Numbered from the stretch's first letter, positions 35,116-45,202 are shown. The stretch: DNA of 64,000 nucleotides from Hyphomicrobiaceae bacterium (GCA_030655135.1 JAURWC010000084.1:423002-487001), one strand, 5' to 3'. Notes: generated by a model from the letters alone, not told the origin. Numbers and translations: made by a program.

Positions 35116-36429
35116 ATGACGGGACAGCAAGCACAGGGCACTCCGCACGACGCCGATCAATCGCGCGCGCTATGGATGTCGACGATCGCGTTCACGGTGT
35201 GCTTCGCCGTATGGACGATTTTTTCCATCATCGGCGTACGCATCAAGGATGAATTGGGCCTGACGGAAACGCAGTTCGGGCTGCTCGTCGGCACGCCAAT
35301 CCTGACGGGTTCACTGGTGCGCCTGGTGCTCGGCATCTGGACCGACCGTTTCGGCGGACGCCTCGTCTACACGGCAACGATGCTGACGGCGGCAATCGCG
35401 ACGGTGCTGCTCGGCTTCGCGACCACCTACACGCAGATGCTGATTGCAGCTTTGGGCGTCGGCATCGCCGGCGGCTCTTTCGCCGTTGGTGTCGCCTACG
35501 TGTCGCGCTTCTACCCCGCAGGCAAGCAGGGCACCGCGCTCGGCATCTTCGGCGTCGGCAATGTCGGCGCAGCCGTGACGAAGTTCGTGGCCCCTTTCGT
35601 GCTGCTCGCCTGGGGCTGGCAGTCGGTCGCATTCCTGTGGGCAGCGGCCCTGGTCGTCATGGCGGCAGTGTTCTGGTTCACGACGGCGGATGACCCCGTC
35701 ATCAAGCAGCGGCGCATCACAGGCGCGGAGCCCAAGAGCTTCATCGCTGAACTGGCACCGCTAAAAGACATCCGCGTCTGGCGCTTTGCCCTCTACTACT
35801 TCTTCGCTTTTGGCGCGTTCGTCGCGCTGGCACTTTGGCTGCCGCGCTATCTGATCGGCGTCTACGGCTTCAGCTTGGCGACCGCGGGCATGATCGGGGC
35901 AGCCTATTCCGTCCCGGCCAGCATCTTCCGCGCCTACGGCGGCTACCTCTCAGATCGGATCGGCGCGCGCTCGGTGATGTACTGGATGTTTGGCGTCTCG
36001 GCGATTGCCACTCTGCTGCTGTCCTTCCCGCCCACGCACTCGATCATGAAGGGCATTAACGGCGACGTCGCGTTCCACTTCGAGATCGCGCCGGTGGCCT
36101 TCATCGCCATCATCTTCGTCCTCGGCTTCTTCATGAGCCTGGGCAAGGCCGCCGTCTACAAGCACATTCCGATGTACTATCCCGGCAACGTTGGTGCCGT
36201 CGGCGGTCTCGTCGGCATGATCGGCGGACTTGGTGGTTTCGTCCTGCCGATCGCATTCGGCGCCCTCAACGACCTGACCGGCCTCTGGACCAGCTGCTTC
36301 ATGCTGCTGTTCGCCATCTGCGTCGGATCGCTGGTCTGGATGCATCTGTCCATTCGGCAGATGGAACGAACGAGCTCCCGGCCGGGCGCCAGCAGCGGCT
36401 CATATGCCTCCGTAGCAGCAGCAGAGTGA
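35116..36429 (+). CDS. narK: NarK-type nitrate/nitrite transporter (MFS)
   Basis: A 437-residue major facilitator protein with twelve predicted helices. Both nitrate signature motifs of the NarK/NNP family are visible: FGVGNVGAAVTKFVAP near residue 155 and GNVGAVGGLVGMIGGLGGF near 360. It brings nitrate across the inner membrane, probably by proton symport. ATG 35116 has GGGAG 5 nt upstream. It is the first gene of the operon with nirB, nirD and nasA, and its leader carries the NasT target and terminator. The stop overlaps a GTG of the nirB frame (GTGA). Confidence 0.93.
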   Translation: MTGQQAQGTPHDADQSRALWMSTIAFTVCFAVWTIFSIIGVRIKDELGLTETQFGLLVGTPILTGSLVRLVLGIWTDRFGGRLVYTATMLTAAIATVLLGFATTYTQMLIAALGVGIAGGSFAVGVAYVSRFYPAGKQGTALGIFGVGNVGAAVTKFVAPFVLLAWGWQSVAFLWAAALVVMAAVFWFTTADDPVIKQRRITGAEPKSFIAELAPLKDIRVWRFALYYFFAFGAFVALALWLPRYLIGVYGFSLATAGMIGAAYSVPASIFRAYGGYLSDRIGARSVMYWMFGVSAIATLLLSFPPTHSIMKGINGDVAFHFEIAPVAFIAIIFVLGFFMSLGKAAVYKHIPMYYPGNVGAVGGLVGMIGGLGGFVLPIAFGALNDLTGLWTSCFMLLFAICVGSLVWMHLSIRQMERTSSRPGASSGSYASVAAAE

Positions 36430-36443
36430 GCGGATCCATCACA

Positions 36444-38894
36444 ATGACCGAGAAACTTGTCATCGTCGGCAATGGCATGGCGCCTGGGCGCATGCTGGAG
36501 CACCTCTTCGAGAAGGCACCGGGCCGCTACGAGGTCACGATCTTCAACGCCGAGCCACGGGTCAACTACGACCGCATCATGCTCTCGCCCGTGCTGTCGG
36601 GCGAGAAGGATTACGAGCAGATCATCATCCACGGTGACGGCTGGTACATCAAGAACGGCATCACGCTCTACAAAGGCCACAAGATCGTCGCCATCGATCG
36701 TGCAGCCAAGACGATTACATCCGATCGCGGCGTGACCGCGAAATACGACAAGCTCGTGATCGCAACGGGATCGACGCCGTTCATCCTGCCGGTGCCGGGC
36801 AACAACCTGGCAGGCGTCCTGAGCTACCGCGACCTCGACGACGTGCAGGCGATGATGCTGGCCGCACAGTCGCGGTCCAAAGCCGTCGTGATCGGCGGCG
36901 GCCTGCTCGGTCTGGAAGCGGCGGCGGGCCTTGCGATGCAGGGCATGGACGTAACCGTGCTGCACCTGATGCCGACTCTGATGGAACGGCAGCTCGATCC
37001 CGCCGCAGGCTATCTTCTGCAAAGAGAGCTGGAAAACCGCGGCCTCAAGGTGATCTGCAAAGCCAGCACCAAGCGCATTCTCGGCGAACGCAAGGTCGAA
37101 GGCGTCGAGCTTGCCGACGGCACGGTGATCCCGTGCACGCTGGTGGTGATGGCAGCCGGCATCCGGCCGAGCGCGTGGCTCGGCAAGAGCGCGGGTCTCG
37201 ACGTCAATCGCGGAATCGTCGTCGACGATCACATGCAGACCTCGGACCCCGACATCTTCTCCGTGGGCGAATGCGCCGAAGTCGGCGGCCATGTCTATGG
37301 CCTCGTGGCGCCGCTGTATGAGATGGCGCGCGTTGCCGCCGCCAAGCTCGCTGGCGAAGACGTCCCTGGCTTCGTGCACAACGACACACCGACGAAGCTC
37401 AAGGTCACTGGCATCGATCTGTTCTCACTCGGCGACTTTGCCGACGGCGATGATCGGCAGGAGATCGTGCTGCGCGACGCCTCGGCAGGCGTCTACAAGC
37501 GGCTTGTCATCAAGGACAACCGCATCATCGGCACGGTGCTGTACGGCGAAACGGCAGACGGCGCCTGGTTCAACGACCTCAAGAAGAAAGCAACCGACAT
37601 TACCGAGATGCGCGACACGCTCATCTTTGGTCAGGCCTACCAGGGAGGGTCCCCGCTGGACCCTATGGCGGCCGTTGCAGCCTTGCCGGATGATGCGGAA
37701 ATCTGTGGCTGCAATGGCGTGTGCAAGGGCAAGATCGTCGGCACGATCACGGCCAAGGGTTTGTCATCACTCGACGACGTGCGTGCGCATACCAAGGCGT
37801 CGGCCTCGTGCGGCTCGTGCACCGGCCTCGTCGAGCAGGTGATGAAGCTGGCGCTCGGCGATAGTTACAATCCGGCCGCCGTGCAGCCCATGTGCAAATG
37901 CACCGACCTCGGCCACGACGACGTGCGCCGCCTAATCGTCGCCAAGGCGCTAAAGACCATTCCCGCCGTCATGCAGGAACTGCAATGGAAAAGCTCGTGC
38001 GGGTGCGCCAAGTGCCGTCCGGCGCTGAACTACTACCTCGTCGCCGACTGGCCTGGTGAGTACGAAGACGACTACCAGTCGCGCTACATCAACGAGCGCG
38101 TGCACGCCAACATCCAGAAAGACGGCACGTATTCGGTTGTGCCGCGCATGTGGGGCGGCATGACGAACGCCAAGGAGCTGCGCGCCATCGCCGACGTCGT
38201 CGACAAGTTCCAGATCCCCGCCGTGAAGGTAACGGGCGGCCAGCGCATCGACATGCTGGGCGTCAAGAAGCAGGATCTGCCCGCCGTGTGGGCCGACCTC
38301 GGCGAGGCCGGGTTCGTGTCGGGTGCCGCCTACGCCAAGGGCCTGCGCACGGTTAAGACGTGTGTCGGCTCCGAGTGGTGCCGCTTTGGGACGCAGGATT
38401 CAACCGGCCTCGGCATCCGGCTCGAAAAGTTCATGTGGGGCTCGTGGACCCCGGCCAAACTCAAGCTGGCAGTGTCCGGCTGCCCGCGCAACTGCGCCGA
38501 AGCCACCTGCAAGGACATCGGCGTGATCTGCGTCGACAGCGGCTACGAGATCCATTTCGCAGGTGCCGCCGGCCTCGACATCAAGGGCACGGAAGTGCTC
38601 GGCCTCGTCAAGACGGAGGATGAAGCGCTCGAAGTCATCGTGGCCTTGACGCAGATGTATCGCGAGCAGGGCCGCTACCTGGAGCGCATCTACAAATGGA
38701 CGAAGCGCGTCGGCATCCCTGAGATCCGCAAGCAGGTGCTCGACGATGTCGCGCGCCGCAAGGAGTACTTCGACCGCTTCGTGCTGTCGCAGAAGTTCGC
38801 GCAGGTCGATCCTTGGTCGGAGCGCGTCTCCGGCAAGGACAAACATGAGTTCAAACCGATGGCGACCATCGGCATGGCACAGGCGGCGGAGTGA
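36444..38894 (+). CDS. nirB: Assimilatory nitrite reductase, large subunit
   Basis: An 816-residue enzyme that reduces nitrite to ammonium with NADH in the cytoplasm. In order it has an N-terminal FAD/NAD half (VIVGNGMAPGRMLEH; VVIGGGLLGLEAA near residue 150), a BFD-type [2Fe-2S] domain with Cys421, Cys423 and Cys427 plus CGSC near 460, and the sirohaem/[4Fe-4S] domain with Cys640, Cys646, Cys680 and Cys684. All ligands are present. ATG 36444 is preferred over a GTG at 36426 that overlaps the narK stop. It works with nirD, which starts 5 nt after its stop. Confidence 0.95.
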   Translation: MTEKLVIVGNGMAPGRMLEHLFEKAPGRYEVTIFNAEPRVNYDRIMLSPVLSGEKDYEQIIIHGDGWYIKNGITLYKGHKIVAIDRAAKTITSDRGVTAKYDKLVIATGSTPFILPVPGNNLAGVLSYRDLDDVQAMMLAAQSRSKAVVIGGGLLGLEAAAGLAMQGMDVTVLHLMPTLMERQLDPAAGYLLQRELENRGLKVICKASTKRILGERKVEGVELADGTVIPCTLVVMAAGIRPSAWLGKSAGLDVNRGIVVDDHMQTSDPDIFSVGECAEVGGHVYGLVAPLYEMARVAAAKLAGEDVPGFVHNDTPTKLKVTGIDLFSLGDFADGDDRQEIVLRDASAGVYKRLVIKDNRIIGTVLYGETADGAWFNDLKKKATDITEMRDTLIFGQAYQGGSPLDPMAAVAALPDDAEICGCNGVCKGKIVGTITAKGLSSLDDVRAHTKASASCGSCTGLVEQVMKLALGDSYNPAAVQPMCKCTDLGHDDVRRLIVAKALKTIPAVMQELQWKSSCGCAKCRPALNYYLVADWPGEYEDDYQSRYINERVHANIQKDGTYSVVPRMWGGMTNAKELRAIADVVDKFQIPAVKVTGGQRIDMLGVKKQDLPAVWADLGEAGFVSGAAYAKGLRTVKTCVGSEWCRFGTQDSTGLGIRLEKFMWGSWTPAKLKLAVSGCPRNCAEATCKDIGVICVDSGYEIHFAGAAGLDIKGTEVLGLVKTEDEALEVIVALTQMYREQGRYLERIYKWTKRVGIPEIRKQVLDDVARRKEYFDRFVLSQKFAQVDPWSERVSGKDKHEFKPMATIGMAQAAE

Positions 38895-38899
38895 CCCTC

Positions 38900-39229
38900 A
38901 TGAACTGGACATCCATCGGATCGATCACCGACATTCCCCGCCGCGGCGCGCGCTGCGTCAACACGCCGGAGGGCAAGATCGCGGTCTTCCGCACGGCGGA
39001 AGATCATGTCTTCGCCATCGACGATCACTGTCCGCACAAGGGCGGGCCACTGAGCCAGGGCATCGTCCATGGCTCGTCCGTGACGTGCCCGCTGCACAAC
39101 TGGGTCATCTCGCTGGAAACGGGCAAGGCGCTCGGCGCCGACGAAGGCGCGGTCCGCACGATCCCCGTGAAAGTCGAAGGCGAACAGCTGTTCATTGCGC
39201 TCGAAGCGCTGCGTAACAAAGCGGCGTGA
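38900..39229 (+). CDS. nirD: Assimilatory nitrite reductase, small subunit (Rieske type)
   Basis: A 109-residue Rieske-fold protein. The two cluster motifs are complete, DHCPHKGG (Cys-x-His) and TCPLHNW (Cys-x-x-His), so it should carry a real [2Fe-2S] centre; the enterobacterial NirD has lost these ligands. It is the small partner of NirB. ATG 38900 is chosen with GGAG 8 nt upstream; an in-frame GTG at 38891 overlaps the nirB stop. Its own stop overlaps a GTG of the nasA frame, keeping the operon tightly coupled. Confidence 0.93.
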   Translation: MNWTSIGSITDIPRRGARCVNTPEGKIAVFRTAEDHVFAIDDHCPHKGGPLSQGIVHGSSVTCPLHNWVISLETGKALGADEGAVRTIPVKVEGEQLFIALEALRNKAA

Positions 39230-39237
39230 GGCAACAG

Positions 39238-41901
39238 ATGGAGGAAACGCCCAAGGTCGTAAGAACCACCTGCCCCTACTGCGGGGTGGGATGTGGCGTG
39301 CTGGCGGAGGTCGCCGCGGACGGGCAGGTGTCCGTGCGCGGCGACCCCGATCATCCGGCGAACTTTGGCCGGTTGTGCTCGAAGGGCTCCGCGCTGGCCG
39401 AGACGATCGACCTCGACGGGCGGATGCTGAACCCTTCCGTCAACGGCCGCGACGTTAGCTGGGACCGCGCCCTCGATCTCGTGGCCGCAACGTTCCAGAG
39501 AACGATCGCCGAGCATGGCCCGGATTCGGTCGGCTTCTACGTCTCCGGCCAGCTACTGACGGAAGACTATTACGTCGCCAACAAGCTGATGAAGGGCTTC
39601 ATCGGCTCGGCCAACATCGATACGAATTCGCGCCTGTGCATGGCATCCTCGGTTGCTGGCCATCGCCGCGCCTTCGGCTCGGATACGGTGCCGGGCTGCT
39701 ACGAAGATCTGGAACTGGCCGATCTGGTCGTGCTCGTCGGCTCCAATCTGGCTTGGTGCCATCCGGTCGTGTATCAGCGCATCGCGGCGGCCAAGGAGAA
39801 GCGGCCGCAGATGAAGGTCGTGCTGATCGACCCGCGGCGAACGATGACGGCAGACATCGCCGACCTGCACCTCGCCATCAGACCTGACGGCGATACGGCG
39901 CTTTTCACCATGCTGTTGCGCCATCTCGCCAGCATCAAGTCGCTCGATAACGATTACATCGCCGCGCATACCGTCGGTTTTGATGCCGCACTTGCGGCGG
40001 CGGCCCGTGTCTCAGACGAGGATCTTCTGCAGCAGACCGGGCTGGACGCAGAGAGGCTACAGCGCTTCTTGGCGATGTTTGCCGCCACAGAGAAGACAGT
40101 CACAGTCTACAGCCAAGGCGTGAACCAGTCGTCGAGCGGCACGGACAAGGTCAATGCCATCATCAACTGCCACCTGGCGACTGGCCGCATCGGCAAGCCC
40201 GGTTGCGGACCCTTCTCCATCACGGGCCAGCCGAATGCGATGGGCGGGCGGGAAGTCGGTGGGCTCGCCAACATGCTGGCGGCCCATATGGAGATTGAAA
40301 ACCCCGCGCATCGCGATCGCGTGCAGCGTTTCTGGCAGGCGCCGCACATCGCCGACAAGCCTGGCCTGAAAGCCGTCGACATGTTCCGAGCCGTTGCCGA
40401 CGGCCGCATCAAGGCACTGTGGATCATGGCGACCAATCCCGTCGTGTCCATGCCGGACGCTGATCGCGTGGAAGCCGCGATTCAGATGTGCCCGTTCGTC
40501 GTCGTGTCCGACGTGATGGCTCAGACGGATACGGTGCGCCATGCCCACGTGCGCTTACCGGCGACGGCGTGGGGCGAAAAAGACGGGACGGTCACCAATT
40601 CGGAGCGCCGCATTTCGCGGCAGCGGTCATTTCTGGCGGCGCCTGCCGCCACCAGACCGGACTGGTGGATCATCGCCGAGGTCGCCAAGCGTATGGGGCA
40701 TGGAGCCGCGTTCGCCTACAATAGTCCGGCGGAGATCTTCGCCGAACACGCCAGCTTGTCAGCCTTCGAGAACGCCGGCACGCGCGATTTCGACATCGGC
40801 GCGATGAGCGACATTACGCAACCGGCGTTCGATGAGCTTGATCCGTTCATGTGGCCCCAAGCGGCCTCCACCGATCGGAACATTTCGCGCTTCTTTGCTG
40901 ACGGCCGGTTCTATACACCGGATGGCAAGGCGCGCTTCGTTGCCGTTACGCCTGCAGTTGCTTTGCGCACCTCGGGCGCCTTCCCGTTCGTTCTCAACAC
41001 CGGCCGCATCCGCGACCACTGGCATACGATGACGCGGACGGGAAAGAGCCCGCGCCTGTCGCAGCATCTGGCCGAACCGTTCGTCGAAGTGCATCCGTCG
41101 GATGCGGATCGCTTGAACATCGGCGACGCAGACGTCGTGCGCGTGGAAACTGCGCTCGGCGCCATCCTCGTGCGCGCGCTACGTTCGACGCGGCCGGCCG
41201 CTGGATCGTTGTTCGTGCCGATGCATTGGACTGACCAGTTCTCGGCGGCCGCCCGTGTTGACGCACTGATCCCCGGCACGACCGACCCGGTCTCGGGGCA
41301 GCCCGCCTCGAAGCACGTGGCCGCACGGTTGGAGCGGTTCGTCGCCGCAAAATACGGGTTTGCGGTGCTTAGAGCCAAGCCGCGCCGCTTGAGCGCTGAC
41401 TACTGGGCGCTGGCGAAGTGCGCCGGCGGTTGGCGGGTGGAATTTGCGTTCGGCAGGGACGAGCCGGACTGGGCCGCATTCGCCTCAGCTCTGTTTGATG
41501 CGCCAGGCACGGCCGAGACCAGCGCCTATCACGACCGGCAGTCCGGACAGCATCGCTTCGCTTGCATAGATGGCGACCAGCTGGTTGGCGCCCTCTACCT
41601 CGGTCGCGAGCCGGTGGCTGTTTCTCGCAACTGGGCGGTTGCGCAACTGAGCGAGCCCATGTCGGGACGCGCGCGTCTGGGCATCATCGCCGGCAGGCCC
41701 GGCAAAGGCTGTGCGGACCGCGGCGCGACCGTGTGCTCGTGCTTCAACGTCGGCACCAACGACATCGCCGCGGCCGTGGCTCGCGGATCTCTGAGCGTGG
41801 GTGCCGTCGGTGCCGCAACCAGCGCCGGCACCAACTGCGGCTCTTGTCGCGCCGAGATCCAAGCGATCATCGATGCACGGATGTTGCAGGCAGCAGAATG
41901 A
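39238..41901 (+). CDS. nasA: Assimilatory nitrate reductase catalytic subunit
   Basis: An 887-residue molybdopterin enzyme that reduces nitrate to nitrite in the cytoplasm. The N-terminal [4Fe-4S] cluster has Cys12, Cys15, Cys19 and Cys47. The predicted molybdenum ligand is Cys134 in SRLCMASS. The molybdopterin dinucleotide domains follow, and the C-terminus has a BFD-type [2Fe-2S] domain with Cys833, Cys835, Cys867 and Cys870, as in NasA proteins that receive electrons directly from a reductase or ferredoxin. There is no twin-arginine signal. ATG 39238 has GAGG 6 nt upstream. A separate NasB/NasC reductase is not in the operon. Confidence 0.94.
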   Translation: MEETPKVVRTTCPYCGVGCGVLAEVAADGQVSVRGDPDHPANFGRLCSKGSALAETIDLDGRMLNPSVNGRDVSWDRALDLVAATFQRTIAEHGPDSVGFYVSGQLLTEDYYVANKLMKGFIGSANIDTNSRLCMASSVAGHRRAFGSDTVPGCYEDLELADLVVLVGSNLAWCHPVVYQRIAAAKEKRPQMKVVLIDPRRTMTADIADLHLAIRPDGDTALFTMLLRHLASIKSLDNDYIAAHTVGFDAALAAAARVSDEDLLQQTGLDAERLQRFLAMFAATEKTVTVYSQGVNQSSSGTDKVNAIINCHLATGRIGKPGCGPFSITGQPNAMGGREVGGLANMLAAHMEIENPAHRDRVQRFWQAPHIADKPGLKAVDMFRAVADGRIKALWIMATNPVVSMPDADRVEAAIQMCPFVVVSDVMAQTDTVRHAHVRLPATAWGEKDGTVTNSERRISRQRSFLAAPAATRPDWWIIAEVAKRMGHGAAFAYNSPAEIFAEHASLSAFENAGTRDFDIGAMSDITQPAFDELDPFMWPQAASTDRNISRFFADGRFYTPDGKARFVAVTPAVALRTSGAFPFVLNTGRIRDHWHTMTRTGKSPRLSQHLAEPFVEVHPSDADRLNIGDADVVRVETALGAILVRALRSTRPAAGSLFVPMHWTDQFSAAARVDALIPGTTDPVSGQPASKHVAARLERFVAAKYGFAVLRAKPRRLSADYWALAKCAGGWRVEFAFGRDEPDWAAFASALFDAPGTAETSAYHDRQSGQHRFACIDGDQLVGALYLGREPVAVSRNWAVAQLSEPMSGRARLGIIAGRPGKGCADRGATVCSCFNVGTNDIAAAVARGSLSVGAVGAATSAGTNCGSCRAEIQAIIDARMLQAAE

Positions 41902-42014
41902 CGCCGAATTGCCGATCTTCGGCAAAATGATGGGCAGGGGTGGAAGAACCACGCCCCGCCCCTTGGCGGCGAACTATCGGCGTAGCGCACCAACAAGTTT
42001 CCTTCGGCGATACC

Positions 42015-42485
42015 TCACTTGATGCGCGGATCGTCAGCTGGATTGATGTACTTGAGATCAAACGGGCCGATCGCTGTCACCTGGATGATCACCTCTTCGC
42101 CTTCTGTCCAGACATAGTGGGCATGGTTCGCCGGCAGCCCGAGCACCGAACCTGCCTTGAGCATCTTGCCCTTTGGCTTGTCGACCTTTTCCCCCATGCC
42201 ACTGCCCATCGATCCGCTCAGCACCGTCACCGTTTCGAAAACGGGATGAGTGTGTGGCGGCACAATATAGTTCGGGGGGAATTTCGCCCTCAAAATGAAC
42301 AGGCCCGGCTTCGTCGGATCACCGAGAAGAACGACGGTCTGGGTGCCCTTGGGGAAGGCCGGGTTGCCCTCGTACTTCATCTCCTCGGGCACAAGTTCAT
42401 GCGTCTCGTGCACGTCGTTGACATCTTGCGCAAGCGCAGATCCAGCGAAGGTCATCAAGGCAATCGCGGCCAGGAACTTTCTCAT
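42015..42485 (-). CDS. Secreted cupin-domain protein
   Basis: A 156-residue protein with a signal peptide (MRKFLAAIALMTFAGSALA, cleavage before QDV) and a single cupin barrel. The metal-binding pattern is PPHTHPVFETVTVLSG near residue 75 and LPANHAHYVW near 120, so it should bind one metal ion in the periplasm. ATG 42485 has AGGAG 6 nt upstream; an in-frame TTG before it is ignored. It is convergent with nasA. Related proteins have no agreed function; dioxygenase or sugar-binding roles are possible. Confidence 0.82.
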   Translation of the reverse strand: MRKFLAAIALMTFAGSALAQDVNDVHETHELVPEEMKYEGNPAFPKGTQTVVLLGDPTKPGLFILRAKFPPNYIVPPHTHPVFETVTVLSGSMGSGMGEKVDKPKGKMLKAGSVLGLPANHAHYVWTEGEEVIIQVTAIGPFDLKYINPADDPRIK

Positions 42486-42560
42486 GAGCAACTCCTATGT
42501 TTGATAAGATGAAAGACGTCTTCGCAGGCCAGGTGGCCGCCCCGCGAGATCGGGCGACGG

Positions 42561-42860
42561 CTATGGCGCGCCGGCTCGCGTCGCCGGCTGCGCATGCGTT
42601 AGTTCGACGGCGCCGGGCACCTTCGCCGCTTGATCCAGGCAGCGCGGGCCCGGCAGATAGTCCACGTCGTCGAGTTGCATGAGCTGAGCGTCACGCGTTG
42701 GCCCGCCGGCCGTCTGCTGACGCCCATCGAAAAGCCGAACGCCGCCCGCCGCTGCAGCGATCACCCCACAGAACAGGGTCATGACAACCAGTCTGGATCG
42801 AACGCCGGCGCGAACGCACCAGGCGAAGCCCCGTTTGCCAATGCTAGCGCGCCGCCACAT
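42561..42860 (-). CDS. Small single-span membrane protein, unknown
   Basis: A 99-residue frame with GGAG 7 nt before the ATG. The first 23 residues are rich in Arg and Lys, then one hydrophobic helix follows (about 23-40: LVVMTLFCGVIAAAAGG), then a polar tail with one Cys. This gives an N-in, C-out protein. It is divergent from the sensor kinase gene and shares an intergenic region with it. I do not recognise the family. Coding status is moderate: the start site is good, but the tail is low in complexity. Confidence 0.5.
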   Translation of the reverse strand: MWRRASIGKRGFAWCVRAGVRSRLVVMTLFCGVIAAAAGGVRLFDGRQQTAGGPTRDAQLMQLDDVDYLPGPRCLDQAAKVPGAVELTHAQPATRAGAP

Positions 42861-43032
42861 GTTCAGTCTCCGCGTGCATGGTTACCAAGCGAACCTAGAA
42901 GAATGGCGATTGGGCCAGAAGAGCGGTTTGCCCGAAAGGCCTTGGGCAAATTTCCTGACGACCGCATGACGCTCTTCCCATAACGGACCAATTGCCCATA
43001 GCTTGGCGCGTGACCGGCATCTGGAGGCGCGC

Positions 43033-44400
43033 ATGGACCTGAAGTGGCTCCTGGTCAGGAGGATCGCGGCGGTGGCTCTAGCCTGCCTGCTCGCCGGTTC
43101 CCTGCTGGCCCTCTACCAGACCGCAAGACAGGCGCAGCAGCAGAACGCCGAACTCGTCGACCTCGTGGGCAAACGCCTGGAGCATCAGTTGGGGCGGTTC
43201 GACCGGATGGCGGAAATGCCAAAGAGCTTTCCCGACTGGGATCCGATCACCAGCCATTCGCTGCAGCCTGGTCAATGCCTCGAGCTGCATGGAACGCACG
43301 CAACGTCCCCACGCTCGCGATGCGCCGGCGTTGATGCAAGCGCGATGAACACACCGGTGTGGTTCTTCCAGGCTTACCGGTCGCTGATCAGCCCCTATCT
43401 CGCTGCCACCAGGCCAATTCCCTATGGCGCGAAATCACAAGGCACCATCGTCGCCACCTTCGATCCGAAGGCAACGGCTGCCAAGGCGTGGTCGACGATA
43501 GCGCCGCTGATCGGGTTATCAGCTGTCTTCGTCAGCGCCTTATGTTTCGTTGCCTATATCGTGATCGACCGCGCATTGCGGCCGGCAAAGGAAATCCTGT
43601 CGGCGCTGAACGGCTTGGCGCGAGGTGACCTGACGTGCCGCCTGCCTGCGTTTCGCCTGACGGAACTCAATCGCATCAGCGAGGTCTTCAATGCGCTGTC
43701 AGCGGACCTGAGCAGAGCAACGGCCGAACGGGCTGAGCTTGCGCGGCGGCTCGTCGATGCGCAGGAACAGGAGCGGCGTCATATTGCGCGGGAGCTGCAT
43801 GACGAGATCGCACAAAAGCTGAGCGCGCTGAGCGCCGTTGCCGCGTGCGTGCGAACGAGCGCGCGCGATGCACCCGACCTCGTGGACGAGACAAAAGAGC
43901 TTGAAAGAATGGCGTCAGATCTGATGGTGTCGCTACGAAAAACACTGACCTATTTGCGCCCCCAGGTCATCGACGACCTTGGGCTGATCCAGAGCCTTCA
44001 GTCCCTGGTCGATGAGCAGAACAACGGTGCTCGCGGGCAGACCGACTACTCCATGGAAGTGGCCGGAGATGTCGAGCAACTGGGTGCCGAGACCAGCGCT
44101 CACGTCTATCGCATTGTCCAGGAAGCGCTGAACAACGCCTCCAAGCATGCCAACGCGCGTCGTGTAAAAGTGCAGCTCAACCAACGTCCCGGCCCAGGGC
44201 AGGAAATGATCAGTCTCGTGGTGCTTGACGATGGGGCTGGCCCCGCGGACGAACCGTCACATCCAACGGGATCAGGCATCATCGGCATGCGCGAAAGGGT
44301 GGCCGCCCTGAGTGGCAAGCTGGCCGCGGGTCCGCTTCCGGGCGGAGGGTTTGGCCTCAAGGTAGAATTCCCGACGCTGCGCAGTGGAGGTGGAGCATGA
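43033..44400 (+). CDS. Sensor histidine kinase, NarX/UhpB class
   Basis: A 455-residue membrane kinase. Two helices (about 8-30 and 155-180) enclose a periplasmic domain of about 125 residues containing Cys pairs. A HAMP segment follows, then the HisKA_3 dimerisation box with the phosphorylated His256 in ERRHIARELHDEIAQ, and a HATPase with the N-box QEALNNASKHANA and G-box GSGIIGMRERV. ATG 43033 has GGAGG 5 nt upstream. It overlaps the response regulator gene by ATGA. The signal is unknown; the position next to the nitrate operon is suggestive only. Confidence 0.92.
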   Translation: MDLKWLLVRRIAAVALACLLAGSLLALYQTARQAQQQNAELVDLVGKRLEHQLGRFDRMAEMPKSFPDWDPITSHSLQPGQCLELHGTHATSPRSRCAGVDASAMNTPVWFFQAYRSLISPYLAATRPIPYGAKSQGTIVATFDPKATAAKAWSTIAPLIGLSAVFVSALCFVAYIVIDRALRPAKEILSALNGLARGDLTCRLPAFRLTELNRISEVFNALSADLSRATAERAELARRLVDAQEQERRHIARELHDEIAQKLSALSAVAACVRTSARDAPDLVDETKELERMASDLMVSLRKTLTYLRPQVIDDLGLIQSLQSLVDEQNNGARGQTDYSMEVAGDVEQLGAETSAHVYRIVQEALNNASKHANARRVKVQLNQRPGPGQEMISLVVLDDGAGPADEPSHPTGSGIIGMRERVAALSGKLAAGPLPGGGFGLKVEFPTLRSGGGA

Positions 44401-45053
44401 AAATCCGCGTTCTACTTGTCGATGACCATGCCGTCGTTCGCGAAGGCTATCGCAGGCTCATAGAGAAGCATCGCGATATCGAAGTCGTCGACGAGGCCGG
44501 CGATGCCGCATCCGGCTATCAGGCCTTCAAGAAGAGCAATCCTGACGTGGTCGTGGTCGATATCTCGATGCCGGGGCGCGGGGGTATCGACCTCGTGCGC
44601 CAGATCAAGCAGTTGGACTCGGCCGCCAAGATTCTCATTTTCAGCATGCACGCCGGCGCGACGTACGCGCAGCAGGCCTTTCGCGCCGGCGCTCGCGGCT
44701 ATGTGACCAAAAGCAGCCCTCCCGAGGTGCTGGTCAGCGCAATCCGCAGCGTGTACTTCGGACGAACCGCGCTTTGCGCAGAGATCAACCAGGCCATCGC
44801 CACCAGCCAGTTGTCTGACGCGAAGTCTGCCGCCGATGAGCTATCGCCACGCGAGTTCGAGATCCTGCGCATGATCCTGGACGCCAAGTCGACCGACGAA
44901 ATCGCCTCAGCCTTCAATCTCAGCCCGAAGACGGTGGCGAACTATCATTACGAGATCAAGTCCAAGCTTGGCGTTCGATCGGATATCGAGTTGGTCTACC
45001 TCTGCATCGGCCAAGGCCTGGTGCCGTCAGTCGTCGCACCCGGCGCTGGTTGA
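44397..45053 (+). CDS. NarL/LuxR-type response regulator
   Basis: A 218-residue regulator with a receiver (phospho-acceptor Asp55 in VVVVDISMPG, acidic pair at residues 9-10, Lys105 in YVTKSS) and a C-terminal LuxR helix-turn-helix (about 148-208: LSPREFEILRMI, LSPKTVANYHYEIKSKL). Its ATG overlaps the stop of the kinase gene, so it is the cognate partner. DNA targets are unknown. The gene is followed by the terminator hairpin shared with the first TonB receptor. Confidence 0.93.
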   Translation: MKIRVLLVDDHAVVREGYRRLIEKHRDIEVVDEAGDAASGYQAFKKSNPDVVVVDISMPGRGGIDLVRQIKQLDSAAKILIFSMHAGATYAQQAFRAGARGYVTKSSPPEVLVSAIRSVYFGRTALCAEINQAIATSQLSDAKSAADELSPREFEILRMILDAKSTDEIASAFNLSPKTVANYHYEIKSKLGVRSDIELVYLCIGQGLVPSVVAPGAG

Positions 45054-45170
45054 GCCGCACGATCGGCGAAATTCGTCTTACTTTAAATGCTGCCAAGCAT
45101 CGCGTCGGCACCCGACGCAGCGGAGCAAAACGCCACGTCAAAAGCCAAGGTTGCCGCACGAAAAAGGCAA

Positions 45171-45202
45171 GACGGCCGCGCCTTGGGAGAAGCGCGGCCG
45201 TC
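45171..45202. terminator. Terminator between the response regulator and TonB receptor 1
   Basis: GACGGCCGCGC pairs perfectly over 11 bp with GCGCGGCCGTC around a 10-nt loop. On the minus strand a T run (CCTTTTTCG) follows a few bases later, so it mainly serves the TonB receptor gene. Confidence 0.65.

Noticed and set aside
42497..42682. Plus-strand 61-codon frame downstream of the cupin start
   Set aside because: Arg/Pro/Ala-rich, overlaps the better-supported minus-strand small gene and the cupin promoter; no domain.
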